A stretch of DNA of 64,000 bases. Source: Peiella sedimenti (GTDB taxonomy: Bacteria > Pseudomonadota > Alphaproteobacteria > Caulobacterales > Caulobacteraceae). How positions within the stretch are numbered: the first letter of the stretch is position 1; the number at the start of each line of letters is the position of its first letter. Below are positions 1-8,241 of this stretch, piece after piece. The position numbers were made by a program, and so were the translations under genes. The notes below the pieces were generated by a model. The model had not been told where the DNA came from and ran no database searches. It was given only the letters and a program-made list of their open reading frames with translations. The stretch lies in assembly GCF_030504955.1 (NCBI RefSeq), contig NZ_JAUKTR010000003.1, forward strand, positions 62,001 to 126,000, read 5' to 3'.

Positions 1-62
1 TGGAGCGCATCGTGCGCGCCTACGATTCCGACGCGGCCCGGGACCGGGGCGAGGCGCGGTGA
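1..62 (+). CDS. phoH: PhoH family ATPase, C-terminal end only
   Basis: Only the last codons of this gene are in the window. The frame ending in TGA at 60-62 reads ERIVRAYDSD and then a charged tail; an R-I-V/I-R-A-Y element close to the end is typical of PhoH/YbeZ proteins. The stop overlaps the GTG start of ybeY (GTGA), as expected for the conserved phoH-ybeY operon, whose products act together in rRNA maturation. Identification rests on about 18 residues plus context, so the family name is partly inference. Confidence 0.7.
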   Translation, partial: ERIVRAYDSDAARDRGEAR

Positions 63-532
63 ACGCCTCTGTCGAGGTCGAAATCGAAGGCCTTTGGCGC
101 GAGTGGATCGCTGACGTTGAAGCGGTGACGCAGCGCGCGGCCCGCGCAGCTCTGGCGGCGGCGCCGGATCGGACTTCAGGCTCCATTACGGTCTTGCTGA
201 GCGAGGACGAGGACGTGGCCGAGCTGAACCATCGCTTCCGGGGGAAGGCGGGGCCCACAAACGTGCTATCGTTTCCCGCGGGGCCAGGCGCGGGGGACCA
301 TCTCGGAGACCTGGCGCTAGCCTTGGGCGTCTGCCGCCGAGAGGCAGAGGCGCAGGGCAAGCGCGCGGCTGATCACCTCAGCCACCTTGTGGTGCATGGA
401 GTGCTGCACCTTCTTGGCATGGATCATCAAAATGACGCCGAAGCCGAGACCATGGAGCAGCTGGAACGCACGGTCCTTGCAGGACTGGGCGTCCCGGATC
501 CTTACGCGTCTCAGGATGACACAGGACACTGA
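59..532 (+). CDS. ybeY: Endoribonuclease YbeY (16S rRNA 3'-end maturation)
   Basis: Single-strand-specific zinc endoribonuclease that helps process 16S rRNA and quality-control 70S ribosomes in the cytoplasm. The 157-residue protein carries the family signature H-G-x-L-H-L-x-G-x-D-H, with the zinc-binding histidines at H113, H117 and H123; the upstream L-N-x-x-F-R-x-K-x-x-x-T-N-V-L-S-F-P segment is also diagnostic. Length is normal. The GTG start overlaps the phoH stop, indicating translational coupling. In many proteobacteria a CBS-domain corC gene follows; here lnt follows directly and overlaps ybeY by 17 bases. Confidence 0.96.
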   Translation: MNASVEVEIEGLWREWIADVEAVTQRAARAALAAAPDRTSGSITVLLSEDEDVAELNHRFRGKAGPTNVLSFPAGPGAGDHLGDLALALGVCRREAEAQGKRAADHLSHLVVHGVLHLLGMDHQNDAEAETMEQLERTVLAGLGVPDPYASQDDTGH

Positions 533-2171
533 CGCCGGCCGCCTTTCCGAAGACCAACCTCCCGCCTCCCACCCGGGACGAGGGCCGTTTCCGCTTGCCC
601 TGGCGGGCGCCCTGGCGGCTGGCGCGGGAGCGGCCCTGGCGCATCCTCCCTTCGGCTTCTGGATCGGGTTGATCGGCTACCCGCTGCTGATGCTGTTGAG
701 CGAGGGACGCCGGACGCGTCGAGGCGCCTTCGCCGTCGGCTGGGCCGCGGGCTTCGCCTACTTCCTGATCTCATGCTGGTGGGTGGCGGAGGCCTTCCTC
801 GTCAATCCGGACGCCCATGCCTGGATGGCCCCCTTCGCGGCCACCCTCCTGCCCATGGGGCTGGCGATCTTCTGGGGGCTCGCGAGCCTGCTGTATCGCT
901 GGCTGAAACCGCAGGGCGTCCTGCGCTTCTTCGTTTTCACAGCGCTGTTCTGCGGCCTTGAGTGGTTGCGCGGTCATGTGCTGACCGGCTTTCCGTGGAA
1001 CCCCGCCGGGGCCTCGTGGGAGGCGGGGACGCCCGCGTCCCAGGCCGCCGCGGTGGTGGGAATCTACGGGCTTAGTTTCCTGACCGTGGCTGGACTGACG
1101 GCTTTCGCGCCGCTGCTCACGCCCGGCTCGCGAAAGCGGCGCGTGGGCGCCGCCGTGCTCGGCGTGGTGCTGCTGGCGGCCCTGCATATCGGCGGCCAGG
1201 CGCGGCTGTTGAACGCGCACGTGCAGACGCGAGACCTGTCCATCCGGATCGTCCAGGCCGATGTGCCGCAGGAGGCCAAGTGGAGCCCCGAGCGCTTCCG
1301 CTCCATCGTGCTGCGCTACGTCAATCTCAGCTCGCGTACCGGCGCCCTGACGCCGGACATCATCGTCTGGCCAGAAGGCGCCCTGCCGGCCGAGGCCAAT
1401 GAGCTGCTCGCGGCTGAGTCCTGGACGGCCCCGGCCATCGGCCGCGCGCTCGAGCCGGGCCAAACCCTGTTGTTCGGCGGCTATCGCATGGGCGAGCGAC
1501 CGGACGTCTACTTCAATAGTCTGATCGCGGCGCGCGACGACGGCTCGCCCCTGCTCGAGCCCGTGGCCGTCTATGACAAGCATCGGCTGGTGCCGTTCGG
1601 CGAGTACCTGCCGCTGGCGGGCCTGATGACGCGCACGGGGCTGCGCAGCCTGGTGCACATGCCGAGCGATTTCAGCGCCGGACCCCGCCCCCGCCCCCTG
1701 GACCTGGGTCCCGAGCTGGGCCAGGTGCAGCCCCTGATCTGCTACGAGGGCCTGTATGCGGGGCTTCCGGACGGCCGCGCCGGACGACCGCAATGGATCG
1801 TCAACGTCTCGAATGACGCCTGGTTCGGGCGCACCTCCGGGCCCCTCCAGCACCTGAATCTCGCCGCATATCGCGCTATTGAACAGGGCCTGCCCATGGT
1901 GCGGGCGACCCCGACTGGATCCTCCGCCGTGATCGATCCCTGGGGCCGAATCCGCGACGATCAGCGCCTGGATCCGGGCGAGAGCGGGGTCATTGACGCG
2001 CGTTTGCCCGAGGCTCTAGCGTCCACCCCCTATAGCCGCTTCGGCGACCTTATGTTTCTTGTACTGATAGTTTCTGGCCTGACGCCGCTTGTGTTGCGCA
2101 GGCCAAGGGTAGAGCATGGCCATATGCAACCCGGTCCCAAAGGGGTGGGGCCCGTCACGGAGGAAGATTGA
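516..2171 (+). CDS. lnt: Apolipoprotein N-acyltransferase Lnt
   Basis: Inner-membrane enzyme that adds the third acyl chain to the N-terminal cysteine of lipoproteins, the last step of lipoprotein maturation; the window encodes many lipoprotein substrates. From ATG 516 the protein has 551 residues: about six hydrophobic segments in the first 220 residues, then a nitrilase-type domain with the catalytic triad visible as E287 (W-P-E-G), K355 (Y-D-K-H-R-L-V-P-F-G-E-Y) and C409 (L-I-C-Y-E). The frame is open upstream of 516, but that sequence is out-of-frame ybeY coding and lacks family similarity. The start lies inside ybeY, so coupling is likely. Confidence 0.95.
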   Translation: MTQDTDAGRLSEDQPPASHPGRGPFPLALAGALAAGAGAALAHPPFGFWIGLIGYPLLMLLSEGRRTRRGAFAVGWAAGFAYFLISCWWVAEAFLVNPDAHAWMAPFAATLLPMGLAIFWGLASLLYRWLKPQGVLRFFVFTALFCGLEWLRGHVLTGFPWNPAGASWEAGTPASQAAAVVGIYGLSFLTVAGLTAFAPLLTPGSRKRRVGAAVLGVVLLAALHIGGQARLLNAHVQTRDLSIRIVQADVPQEAKWSPERFRSIVLRYVNLSSRTGALTPDIIVWPEGALPAEANELLAAESWTAPAIGRALEPGQTLLFGGYRMGERPDVYFNSLIAARDDGSPLLEPVAVYDKHRLVPFGEYLPLAGLMTRTGLRSLVHMPSDFSAGPRPRPLDLGPELGQVQPLICYEGLYAGLPDGRAGRPQWIVNVSNDAWFGRTSGPLQHLNLAAYRAIEQGLPMVRATPTGSSAVIDPWGRIRDDQRLDPGESGVIDARLPEALASTPYSRFGDLMFLVLIVSGLTPLVLRRPRVEHGHMQPGPKGVGPVTEED

Positions 2172-2175
2172 TCCC

Positions 2176-2592
2176 TTGCCCGCCAAACCCGCCCCAGACG
2201 CCGGCCCTCACCCTGTTGATGTTCACGTTGGAGACCGGGTGCGCCTTCTGCGGCGACGCCAGCAGATCAGTCAGCAACGGCTGGCGGACGCCCTGGGCCT
2301 GACCTTCCAGCAGGTTCAGAAGTACGAAAAGGGGTCCAACCGCATCTCGGCCTCGAAACTGTGGGACATCGCCCGCTTTCTAGAGACCCCGATCGACTAT
2401 TTTTTCGAGGGCCTTACGGCCGGCGCCGTGGCCGGTATGGCGGAGCCGGAGGGGCCGCGCTTCACCTATGATTTCCTCGCCACGCGCGAAGGAACCGAGC
2501 TGTCGGAGCTGTTTCCCAGGCTGAGGCCGGACCAACGCCGCCAGATTCTGGCGCTCATCCGCACCATGGTCGAGGACGTGGCGAAGGACTGA
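2176..2592 (+). CDS. HTH transcriptional regulator, XRE family (PraR/PhrR-like)
   Basis: A 138-residue DNA-binding protein with one XRE-type helix-turn-helix: R-L-R-R-R-Q-Q-I-S-Q-Q-R-L-A-D-A-L-G followed by F-Q-Q-V-Q-K-Y-E-K-G. The rest is a short helical tail. The start chosen is TTG 2176, 4 bases after the lnt stop, with GGAGGA about 11 bases upstream; an ATG at 2116 inside lnt is the alternative. A single-HTH gene next to lnt and metK is conserved in Alphaproteobacteria (PraR/PhrR in rhizobia). Its target genes cannot be read from the sequence. Confidence 0.85.
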   Translation: MPAKPAPDAGPHPVDVHVGDRVRLLRRRQQISQQRLADALGLTFQQVQKYEKGSNRISASKLWDIARFLETPIDYFFEGLTAGAVAGMAEPEGPRFTYDFLATREGTELSELFPRLRPDQRRQILALIRTMVEDVAKD

Positions 2593-2607
2593 AGGCCGCC
2601 TTGCGCC

Positions 2608-2635
2608 TTGCGGGACATAAGGACTTCTTTATATG
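2608..2635 (+). promoter_or_regulatory. metK promoter with candidate SahR-type operator
   Basis: A 16-bp imperfect palindrome ATAAGGACTTCTTTAT (2617-2632, 6 of 8 pairs matched) lies between a -35-like TTGCGG (2608-2613) and a -10-like TATATG (2630-2635) with a 16-bp spacer. This resembles the ATAAAGA..TCTTTAT sites assigned to the S-adenosylhomocysteine-responsive ArsR-family repressor SahR in Proteobacteria. Overlap with the -10 element would suit repression. The match is by eye and the promoter elements are inferred. Confidence 0.5.
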
Positions 2636-2670
2636 TGCCGGGCCGTTCACTCTAACGCCGGAGCCGCCCC

Positions 2671-3876
2671 GTGAGCCGTTCGAGCTATCTGTTCACCTCT
2701 GAAAGCGTGTCGGAGGGCCATCCGGATAAGGTGGCGGACCGTATTTCAGACACGGTGGTCGACGCCTTCCTGTCGAAGGACCCCGAGGCGCGGGTCGCCT
2801 GCGAAACCCTGGTCACCACCAACCGCATCATTCTGGCCGGCGAAGTGCGCGCGACCCAGCCGGGCAACACGCGCGAGCAGAACGAGGCGTTCACGCAATC
2901 GATCATCGACGGTCTCGAGCCGCTGGTCCGCGCCGCGGTGCGCGACATCGGCTATGAGCAGGACGGCTTCCACTGGGAGAAGGCCGAATACGCCTGCCAT
3001 CTGCACGCCCAGTCGGCGGACATCGCCGTGGGCGTGGACGCGGCCGGCAATAAGGACGAGGGCGCGGGCGATCAGGGCATCATGTTCGGCTATGCGTCGG
3101 ACGAGACGCCTGAGCTGATGCCGGCGACCCTGCAGTACAGCCACAACATCCTGCGCGCCCTGGCCGCGGCGCGCCGGGCCGATCCGGGCCTGGGGCTGGA
3201 GCCTGACGCCAAGAGCCAGGTGACCCTGCGCTATGAGAACGGACGCCCGGCCGCAGTGACGGCCATCGTGGTCTCGACCCAGCACCGCGAGGGGCTGAGC
3301 CAGGCGGACGTGGCCGACATCGTCAAGCCGATCGTGCGCCAGGTTATTCCGGCGGAGCTTCTGAGCGACGAAACCGTCTGGCACATCAATCCGACGGGCG
3401 TATTCGTCATTGGCGGCCCGGACGGCGACACGGGCCTGACCGGGCGCAAGATCATCGTGGACACCTATGGCGGGGCCGCGCCGCACGGCGGCGGCGCCTT
3501 CTCTGGCAAGGACCCGACGAAGGTGGACCGTTCGGCCGCCTACGCCGCGCGCTACCTGGCCAAGAACGTGGTGGCCGCGGGCCTGGCCGAGCGCTGCACC
3601 ATTCAGCTCTCCTACGCCATCGGCGTGGCCGAGCCGCTGAGCGTCCACGTGGACCTGCACGGCACGGGCCGCATCGGCGAGGAGGTTCTGGAGCGCGAGT
3701 TGCCCGTCATGATCGGCGGGGCCAGCCCCCGCGCCATCCGCCAGCACCTGGGCCTGAACGCGCCCATCTATGCGCGCACCACCGCCTACGGTCACTTCGG
3801 GCGCAAGCCCGACGCCGAGGGCGGCTTCTCCTGGGAACGCACGGATCTGGTGGAGCGCCTGAAGGCCCTGGCGTAG
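2671..3876 (+). CDS. metK: S-adenosylmethionine synthase MetK
   Basis: Makes S-adenosylmethionine from methionine and ATP in the cytoplasm. The 401-residue protein has the standard N-terminus ([13 protein letters not shown]), the [15 protein letters not shown] motif and the [10 protein letters not shown]-loop-like motif near residue 270. GTG 2671 places the first residues where the family starts. A palindrome in the upstream promoter suggests control by SahR. A trmB gene often follows metK in relatives but does not here; dnaX comes next. Confidence 0.97.
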   Translation: MSRSSYLFTSESVSEGHPDKVADRISDTVVDAFLSKDPEARVACETLVTTNRIILAGEVRATQPGNTREQNEAFTQSIIDGLEPLVRAAVRDIGYEQDGFHWEKAEYACHLHAQSADIAVGVDAAGNKDEGAGDQGIMFGYASDETPELMPATLQYSHNILRALAAARRADPGLGLEPDAKSQVTLRYENGRPAAVTAIVVSTQHREGLSQADVADIVKPIVRQVIPAELLSDETVWHINPTGVFVIGGPDGDTGLTGRKIIVDTYGGAAPHGGGAFSGKDPTKVDRSAAYAARYLAKNVVAAGLAERCTIQLSYAIGVAEPLSVHVDLHGTGRIGEEVLERELPVMIGGASPRAIRQHLGLNAPIYARTTAYGHFGRKPDAEGGFSWERTDLVERLKALA

Positions 3877-3908
3877 CGCCGGGGGCGGCGAGCCGCTAAA
3901 CAGAGGCG

Positions 3909-5717
3909 ATGGCCTCTCCCGACCTCGATTCCGCGCCGGACGACGCTGCTGAACCGCAGCTGGAAGAGCGTGATCCGAACACCTCCGACATCTTCGGGGG
4001 TGGGGACGAGGACGCGGCCGCCGCCCCTCCCGCGCCCCCGCCGACGGGGGACGACGCCGGCTACACGGTCCTGGCGCGCAAGTATCGGCCGCGCACCTTC
4101 GAGGACCTGATCGGCCAGGAGGCCATGGTCAGGACCCTGACCAACGCCTTCGCCACCGGGCGCATCGCTCACGCCTTCATGCTGACCGGAGTGCGCGGGG
4201 TCGGAAAGACGACCACGGCCCGCCTTCTGGCTCGGGCTCTGAACTACGAGACCGATACGGTCGACCGCCCCTCGGTCGATCTGACCGAAGAGGGCCGCCA
4301 CTGCCGCGCCATTATCGAGGGCCGGCACATGGATGTGCTGGAGCTGGACGCCGCCAGCCGCACCAAGGTCGACGAGATGCGCGAGCTGCTGGACGGGGTG
4401 CGGTATGCGCCCGTCGAGGCGCGCTACAAGGTCTATGTCATCGACGAGGTCCACATGCTGTCGACGGCGGCGTTCAACGCGCTGCTGAAGACGCTGGAGG
4501 AGCCGCCGGCCCACGCCAAGTTCATCTTCGCCACCACCGAAATTCGCAAGGTGCCGGTGACCATCCTGTCGCGCTGCCAGCGTTTCGACCTGCGCCGCGT
4601 GGAGCCGGACGTGCTGTCGGCCCATCTGGAGAAGGTGGCTCAGAAGGAAGGTTTCCTGGTCGAGCAGGACGCCCTGGCTCTGATCGCGCGCGCCGCCGAA
4701 GGCTCGGTGCGGGACGCCCTCTCGCTGCTGGATCAGGCCCTTTTGCAGGCTGACCCCGGCCAGGCGGTGAAGGCCGCGGGCGTCCAGGACATGCTGGGTC
4801 TGGCCGATCGGGCCCAGACCATCGGCCTGCTCGAAAGCCTCATGGGCGGCCGTCTGGCCGAAGCGCTCGAGACGCTGCGCAGCCTCTACGGCTACGGCGC
4901 CGAGCCGGCCCAGGTGATCCTCGACCTCCTGGAGCACAGCCACGCCGCCACGGTGGCCAAGACCCTGGGCGCGGCGGCGACGCGCCTGCCGAACGATCAG
5001 GCCATGCGGCTGGCGGCCTTGGGCGCCGGCCTGTCGGCGGGGGTGCTTTCGCGCACCTGGCAGATGCTGTTCAGGGCCTATGACGAGGTGCGTCGCGCGC
5101 CCGATCCCCTGGCCGCCGCCGAGATGGCGCTGGTGCGCCTGGCCTACGCCGCCGAGCTGCCTGGGCCGGAGGAGGCCCTGCGCCGGCTGCAGTCCGGCGA
5201 GAGCCCCGCGCCCGCGCCCTCGGGCGGCGGAGGGGGCGCCGGACCTATTTCCGGGGGCGGCGCCATGGCCCAGGCCAGGGCCGCCGAGGCGCCTGGCCTG
5301 CCGCAACTCCAGACCTTTGATCAGACCCTGGCCCTGATCGAGGCCCGCCGCGACATCGGCCTGAAGCTGGACGTGGACCGGTTCGTCAAGCTGGTGGCGT
5401 TCCGTCCGGGCGTCATCGAGTTCGAGCCGGCGCCCGGCTGCCCTGACAACCTGGCCCGCCGGCTGGCCTCGCGTCTCAAGGAATGGACCGGCCGCACCTG
5501 GCTGGTGGCCGCGCAAGGCACGGGCGGGGCCGAGACCCAGATCGAACGCATGAGAAAGGCGCGCGACGCCGCCCGCGCCGAGATCGAGGCCGATCCCTTC
5601 GTTCAGGCGGTCATGCACACCTTTCCCGGCGCCGAGCTGGTGAGCGTGCGCGAGGCCGAGACGCCCGCGCCCATCCAGACGGCGCCCGACAGCGAAGACG
5701 AGAGTGACGAGGCATGA
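3909..5717 (+). CDS. dnaX: DNA polymerase III subunit tau/gamma
   Basis: Clamp-loader ATPase of the replicative polymerase. The 602-residue protein starts with an acidic, proline-rich extension of about 50 residues, then the AAA+ core: Walker A G-V-R-G-V-G-K-T-T (94-102), Walker B I-D-E-V-H (about 178), sensor region L-S-R-C-Q-R-F-D-L-R. The usual four-cysteine zinc module after the Walker A is degenerate; only C122 remains there. A Gly/Pro-rich linker near residues 435-460 separates a C-terminal tau-type domain. The stop overlaps the ybaB start (ATGA). Confidence 0.96.
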   Translation: MASPDLDSAPDDAAEPQLEERDPNTSDIFGGGDEDAAAAPPAPPPTGDDAGYTVLARKYRPRTFEDLIGQEAMVRTLTNAFATGRIAHAFMLTGVRGVGKTTTARLLARALNYETDTVDRPSVDLTEEGRHCRAIIEGRHMDVLELDAASRTKVDEMRELLDGVRYAPVEARYKVYVIDEVHMLSTAAFNALLKTLEEPPAHAKFIFATTEIRKVPVTILSRCQRFDLRRVEPDVLSAHLEKVAQKEGFLVEQDALALIARAAEGSVRDALSLLDQALLQADPGQAVKAAGVQDMLGLADRAQTIGLLESLMGGRLAEALETLRSLYGYGAEPAQVILDLLEHSHAATVAKTLGAAATRLPNDQAMRLAALGAGLSAGVLSRTWQMLFRAYDEVRRAPDPLAAAEMALVRLAYAAELPGPEEALRRLQSGESPAPAPSGGGGGAGPISGGGAMAQARAAEAPGLPQLQTFDQTLALIEARRDIGLKLDVDRFVKLVAFRPGVIEFEPAPGCPDNLARRLASRLKEWTGRTWLVAAQGTGGAETQIERMRKARDAARAEIEADPFVQAVMHTFPGAELVSVREAETPAPIQTAPDSEDESDEA

Positions 5718-6049
5718 AGGACATCTCCGGACTGATGCGTCAGGCCCAGGCCATGCAGGCCCGCCTGCAGGAGGCGCAGGGGCGCATGGCCGAAACCACG
5801 GTCGAGGGTTCGGCCGGCGGCGGCGCCGTGCGCCTGACGCTGAAGGGGTCGGGCGAACTGGTGGCGGTGCAGATAGACGACGAGGCCATCACGCCCGGCG
5901 AGGGTGAGCTGCTGGCCGACCTGATCCTCGCGGCTCACGCCGACGCGAAGCGCAAGCTTGATGAGATGAACACGGCCCTGATGAAGGAAGCCGCCGGCCC
6001 CATGGCGGGCATGATGGGCGGCATGCCGGGCATGCCCAAGCTGTTCTGA
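5714..6049 (+). CDS. ybaB: YbaB/EbfC nucleoid-associated protein
   Basis: Small dimeric DNA-binding protein of 111 residues, normal for the family. Family features are the N-terminal L-M-R-Q-A-Q-A-M-Q helix, the G-G-G-A-V-R-L-T-L-K-G-S-G strand region and a methionine/glycine-rich C-terminus. It overlaps the dnaX stop by 4 bases, the classic dnaX-ybaB coupling. In most relatives recR follows immediately; here an outer-membrane protein gene intervenes. Confidence 0.95.
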   Translation: MKDISGLMRQAQAMQARLQEAQGRMAETTVEGSAGGGAVRLTLKGSGELVAVQIDDEAITPGEGELLADLILAAHADAKRKLDEMNTALMKEAAGPMAGMMGGMPGMPKLF

Positions 6050-6186
6050 GCACGGCGTTCGTTTCGGTCGTAAGGCGGCCGCCCAAGCCGGCTTGATTTC
6101 ACACTGGAAGCATCCGACACTTCTGGCGTCAGTGCCGGGGGCGCCGTCACCCCGTTATGCCAGACGGCGTATCGGGGAACACTACA

Positions 6187-6945
6187 ATGAACCTTAAGTC
6201 TGTGCTGATCGCCGCTGCGGCGATCCTCAGTCCCGTTGCGGCTTCCGCCCAAGACTGGACAGGCTATTACCTAGGCGCCGAGGCGACCAGAGCCCAGGGC
6301 GATTCTTCAGCCGATGTCACTCTGGGCGGCCAGTGGTCGTCAGAGTCGGCTGCGTTACGGAATGGCGTGACCGCCCTCTGGTCGACGGAACTGGAGCCTG
6401 ACGGCTTCGGCGGGGCCATCTTCGGCGGCTACAATCACGAGATGTCGTCGGGCATGGTGATCGGCTTTGAGGCCAGCTACGCCTTTCTCAATGCAGAAGC
6501 CTCCCGGCTAACGCCCCAGACCGTGGCGACCAGCACCTTCCCGGCACTCACCTATTCGGTGGGCAACAGCGCCGAGATCAACAGCGCCTTCAATCTGCGA
6601 GGCAGGCTCGGTTACGATTTTGAGCCTCTGATGGCCTATGTGATCGTGGGCTATAGCTGGGCCGACGCCACCTTCGGAGCCGAGATCCTCAGCAACGGCG
6701 GCTACAGCAAGATCGGCGAGAGCAGTGAGAGCGTGGGCGGCGTGACCTGGGGTCTCGGCGGCGCCTGGCGCCTCAATCCCAACTGGTCCGTGCGGGCCGA
6801 GTACACGCGCACGGAATACGAAGACGGCGAGTTTGCAACCACCTATCGGCCGGGAAGCACCTTCACCTCGCCCGCCTATACCGAGACGTTCTCCCAGGAT
6901 CTGTCACTGGACACGCTGTCCATCGGCTTTACCTGGCACTACTGA
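6187..6945 (+). CDS. Outer-membrane beta-barrel protein (Omp25/porin-like family)
   Basis: A 252-residue exported protein. From ATG 6187 it has a clear signal peptide (hydrophobic stretch, cleavage after A-S-A), then D-W-T-G-Y-Y-L-G-A, the typical first strand of small alphaproteobacterial beta-barrels. Alternating aromatic strands (F-G-G-Y-N-H-E; L-R-G-R-L-G-Y) follow and the last residues are F-T-W-H-Y, an aromatic C-terminus suited to BAM recognition. ATG 6157 is in frame but would put nine extra polar residues before the signal. It lies between ybaB and recR with its own downstream hairpin. Ligand or porin function unknown. Confidence 0.88.
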   Translation: MNLKSVLIAAAAILSPVAASAQDWTGYYLGAEATRAQGDSSADVTLGGQWSSESAALRNGVTALWSTELEPDGFGGAIFGGYNHEMSSGMVIGFEASYAFLNAEASRLTPQTVATSTFPALTYSVGNSAEINSAFNLRGRLGYDFEPLMAYVIVGYSWADATFGAEILSNGGYSKIGESSESVGGVTWGLGGAWRLNPNWSVRAEYTRTEYEDGEFATTYRPGSTFTSPAYTETFSQDLSLDTLSIGFTWHY

Positions 6946-6952
6946 GTTCGCG

Positions 6953-6982
6953 CGCCGATGGGTTGTGCCCGACCCATCGGCG
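6953..6982 (+). terminator. Stem-loop terminator after the beta-barrel gene
   Basis: An 11-bp perfect stem (6953-6963 with 6972-6982, core GCCGATGGGT/ACCCATCGGC) with an 8-base loop begins 7 bases after the stop codon at 6945. The following bases are pyrimidine-rich (TCACTCCTTTCG) but not a pure T run. A rho-independent or rho-assisted terminator is the simplest reading. Confidence 0.65.
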
Positions 6983-7041
6983 TCACTCCTTTCGTCGAGG
7001 TTCAGTCCGATTTACTGATCCTCTCGATCATGGAATTTCCA

Positions 7042-7071
7042 TTGGCGTAGGCCCTGGCCGCCTGTGCTAAG
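7042..7071 (+). promoter_or_regulatory. Candidate recR promoter (leaderless)
   Basis: TTGGCG (7042-7047) and GCTAAG (7066-7071) are separated by 18 bases and resemble Caulobacter housekeeping -35 and GCTA-type -10 elements. The -10 ends only 8 bases before the recR ATG and no Shine-Dalgarno is present, so the transcript may begin at or near the start codon. By-eye match only. Confidence 0.4.
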
Positions 7072-7079
7072 CCCCTCCC

Positions 7080-7682
7080 ATGGCCGCCTTCGCCGGACCC
7101 GAAATCGAGCGCCTGATCGGCCTGTTGTCCAAGCTGCCGGGCATGGGACCGCGCTCGGCCCGCCGGGCCGCCCTGGCCCTGCTGAAGCGGCGCGAACAGC
7201 TGCTGTCGCCGCTGGCGGCGTCCCTGGCCGAGGTGGCCGATCGGGTGGTGAACTGCCGGATGTGCGGCGCGCCGGACACGCGCGATCCCTGTTCCATCTG
7301 CTCGGACCCTAATCGGGACCAAAGCCTGATCTGCGTGGTCGAGGACGCCGGCGCCCTGTGGGCCATGGAGCGAGCGGGAGCGTTTCGCGGGCGCTATCAC
7401 CTGCTGGGCGGGCTGCTGTCGGCGCTGGACGGGCGCGGGCCGGACGCCCTGCGCATCAAGGCGTTGGTGGAGCGGCTGGAGCCCGGCGAGGTCAAGGAGG
7501 TGATCCTGGCCCTGCCGGCCACGGTCGACGGCCAGACCACCGCCCACTATCTGGCCGAGCGCGTCTCAGCCGCCGGAACCCAGGTGACGTCGCTGGCCCG
7601 CGGCGTGCCGGTGGGCGGCGAGCTGGACTGGCTGGATGACGGCACCATCGCCCAGGCCCTTCGGGCGCGGCGGCCCGCGTGA
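7080..7682 (+). CDS. recR: Recombination mediator RecR
   Basis: DNA-binding ring protein of the RecFOR pathway that helps load RecA on gapped DNA. The 200-residue length is standard. Order: helix-hairpin-helix (L-S-K-L-P-G-M-G-P-R-S-A-R-R, about 16-29), C4 zinc finger (C59, C62, C71, C74), then a TOPRIM domain beginning I-C-V-V-E-D and ending near L-A-R-G-V-P-V-G-G-E-L. Normally directly behind ybaB, it is separated here by the beta-barrel gene and its terminator, so it probably has its own promoter. Confidence 0.96.
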   Translation: MAAFAGPEIERLIGLLSKLPGMGPRSARRAALALLKRREQLLSPLAASLAEVADRVVNCRMCGAPDTRDPCSICSDPNRDQSLICVVEDAGALWAMERAGAFRGRYHLLGGLLSALDGRGPDALRIKALVERLEPGEVKEVILALPATVDGQTTAHYLAERVSAAGTQVTSLARGVPVGGELDWLDDGTIAQALRARRPA

Positions 7683-7740
7683 CCTAATCCCGCCCATTTC
7701 GCGTATAAGGCTGAGCCGCCCATACAGCGGAGCTCCGCCG

Positions 7741-8241
7741 ATGCCCGCCCGCCAACTTCATCGCCGTCATCTGCTTCTCAGCGGCGCCGCCGTCGCTCTG
7801 ACGGCCTGCTCGCCGGCCCCGAGCGGGGCCCAGGAGAGCCGGTACGCCAACTCGGCCTTCCGCAGGATCAGCGACGCTGAGTGGCGGCGGCGGCTGCCGG
7901 GCCTGAGCTATCAGGTGCTGCGCCATGAGGCGACGGAACGGCCCTTCACCAGCGCCTTGAACGACGAGCACCGGCGCGGCGTCTTCCATTGCCGCGGTTG
8001 CGACCTGGCCCTGTTCCGCTCGGAGTGGAAGTTCGACAGCGGCACGGGCTGGCCCAGCTTCTATCGTGTGATCGACGGCGCGGTCGGCACAAAGCGCGAC
8101 TTCGCCATCGGCATACCGCGCACCGAGTATCACTGCGCCCGCTGCCTGGGGCACCACGGCCACCTCTTTGAGGACGGCCCGAGGCCCACGGGCCTGCGCT
8201 ACTGCAACAACGGCGTCGCCCTCGTCTTCAGGCCCGCCTGA
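7741..8241 (+). CDS. msrB: Exported peptide methionine-(R)-S-oxide reductase MsrB
   Basis: Reduces R-methionine sulfoxide in damaged proteins. From ATG 7741 (166 residues) the N-terminus has a twin-arginine-like H-R-R-H-L-L-L-S and a lipobox L-T-A-C (C23), so the enzyme is probably a periplasm-facing lipoprotein. The catalytic domain has structural zinc cysteines C84/C87 and C132/C135 and the nucleophile C155 in R-Y-C-N-N-G, the usual place for R-Y-C-x-N. It overlaps the dipZ start by one base, so the DipZ thioredoxin arm is the likely electron source. A TATAAG at 7704-7709 could be its -10. Confidence 0.92.
   Translation: MPARQLHRRHLLLSGAAVALTACSPAPSGAQESRYANSAFRRISDAEWRRRLPGLSYQVLRHEATERPFTSALNDEHRRGVFHCRGCDLALFRSEWKFDSGTGWPSFYRVIDGAVGTKRDFAIGIPRTEYHCARCLGHHGHLFEDGPRPTGLRYCNNGVALVFRPA

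Noticed and set aside
2116..2175. ATG 2116 as start of the HTH regulator
   Set aside because: It lies inside lnt and adds 20 residues with no family similarity; TTG 2176 has GGAGGA at a usable distance.
2593..2670. SAM-responsive riboswitch upstream of metK
   Set aside because: The leader is short and I see no SAM-II or SAM/SAH pseudoknot pattern; the palindrome in the promoter fits a protein operator better.
3792..5618. Long open frame antisense to dnaX (about 600 codons)
   Set aside because: High-GC shadow of a well-supported gene. The translation is rich in R, G, H and Q with no recognisable domain.
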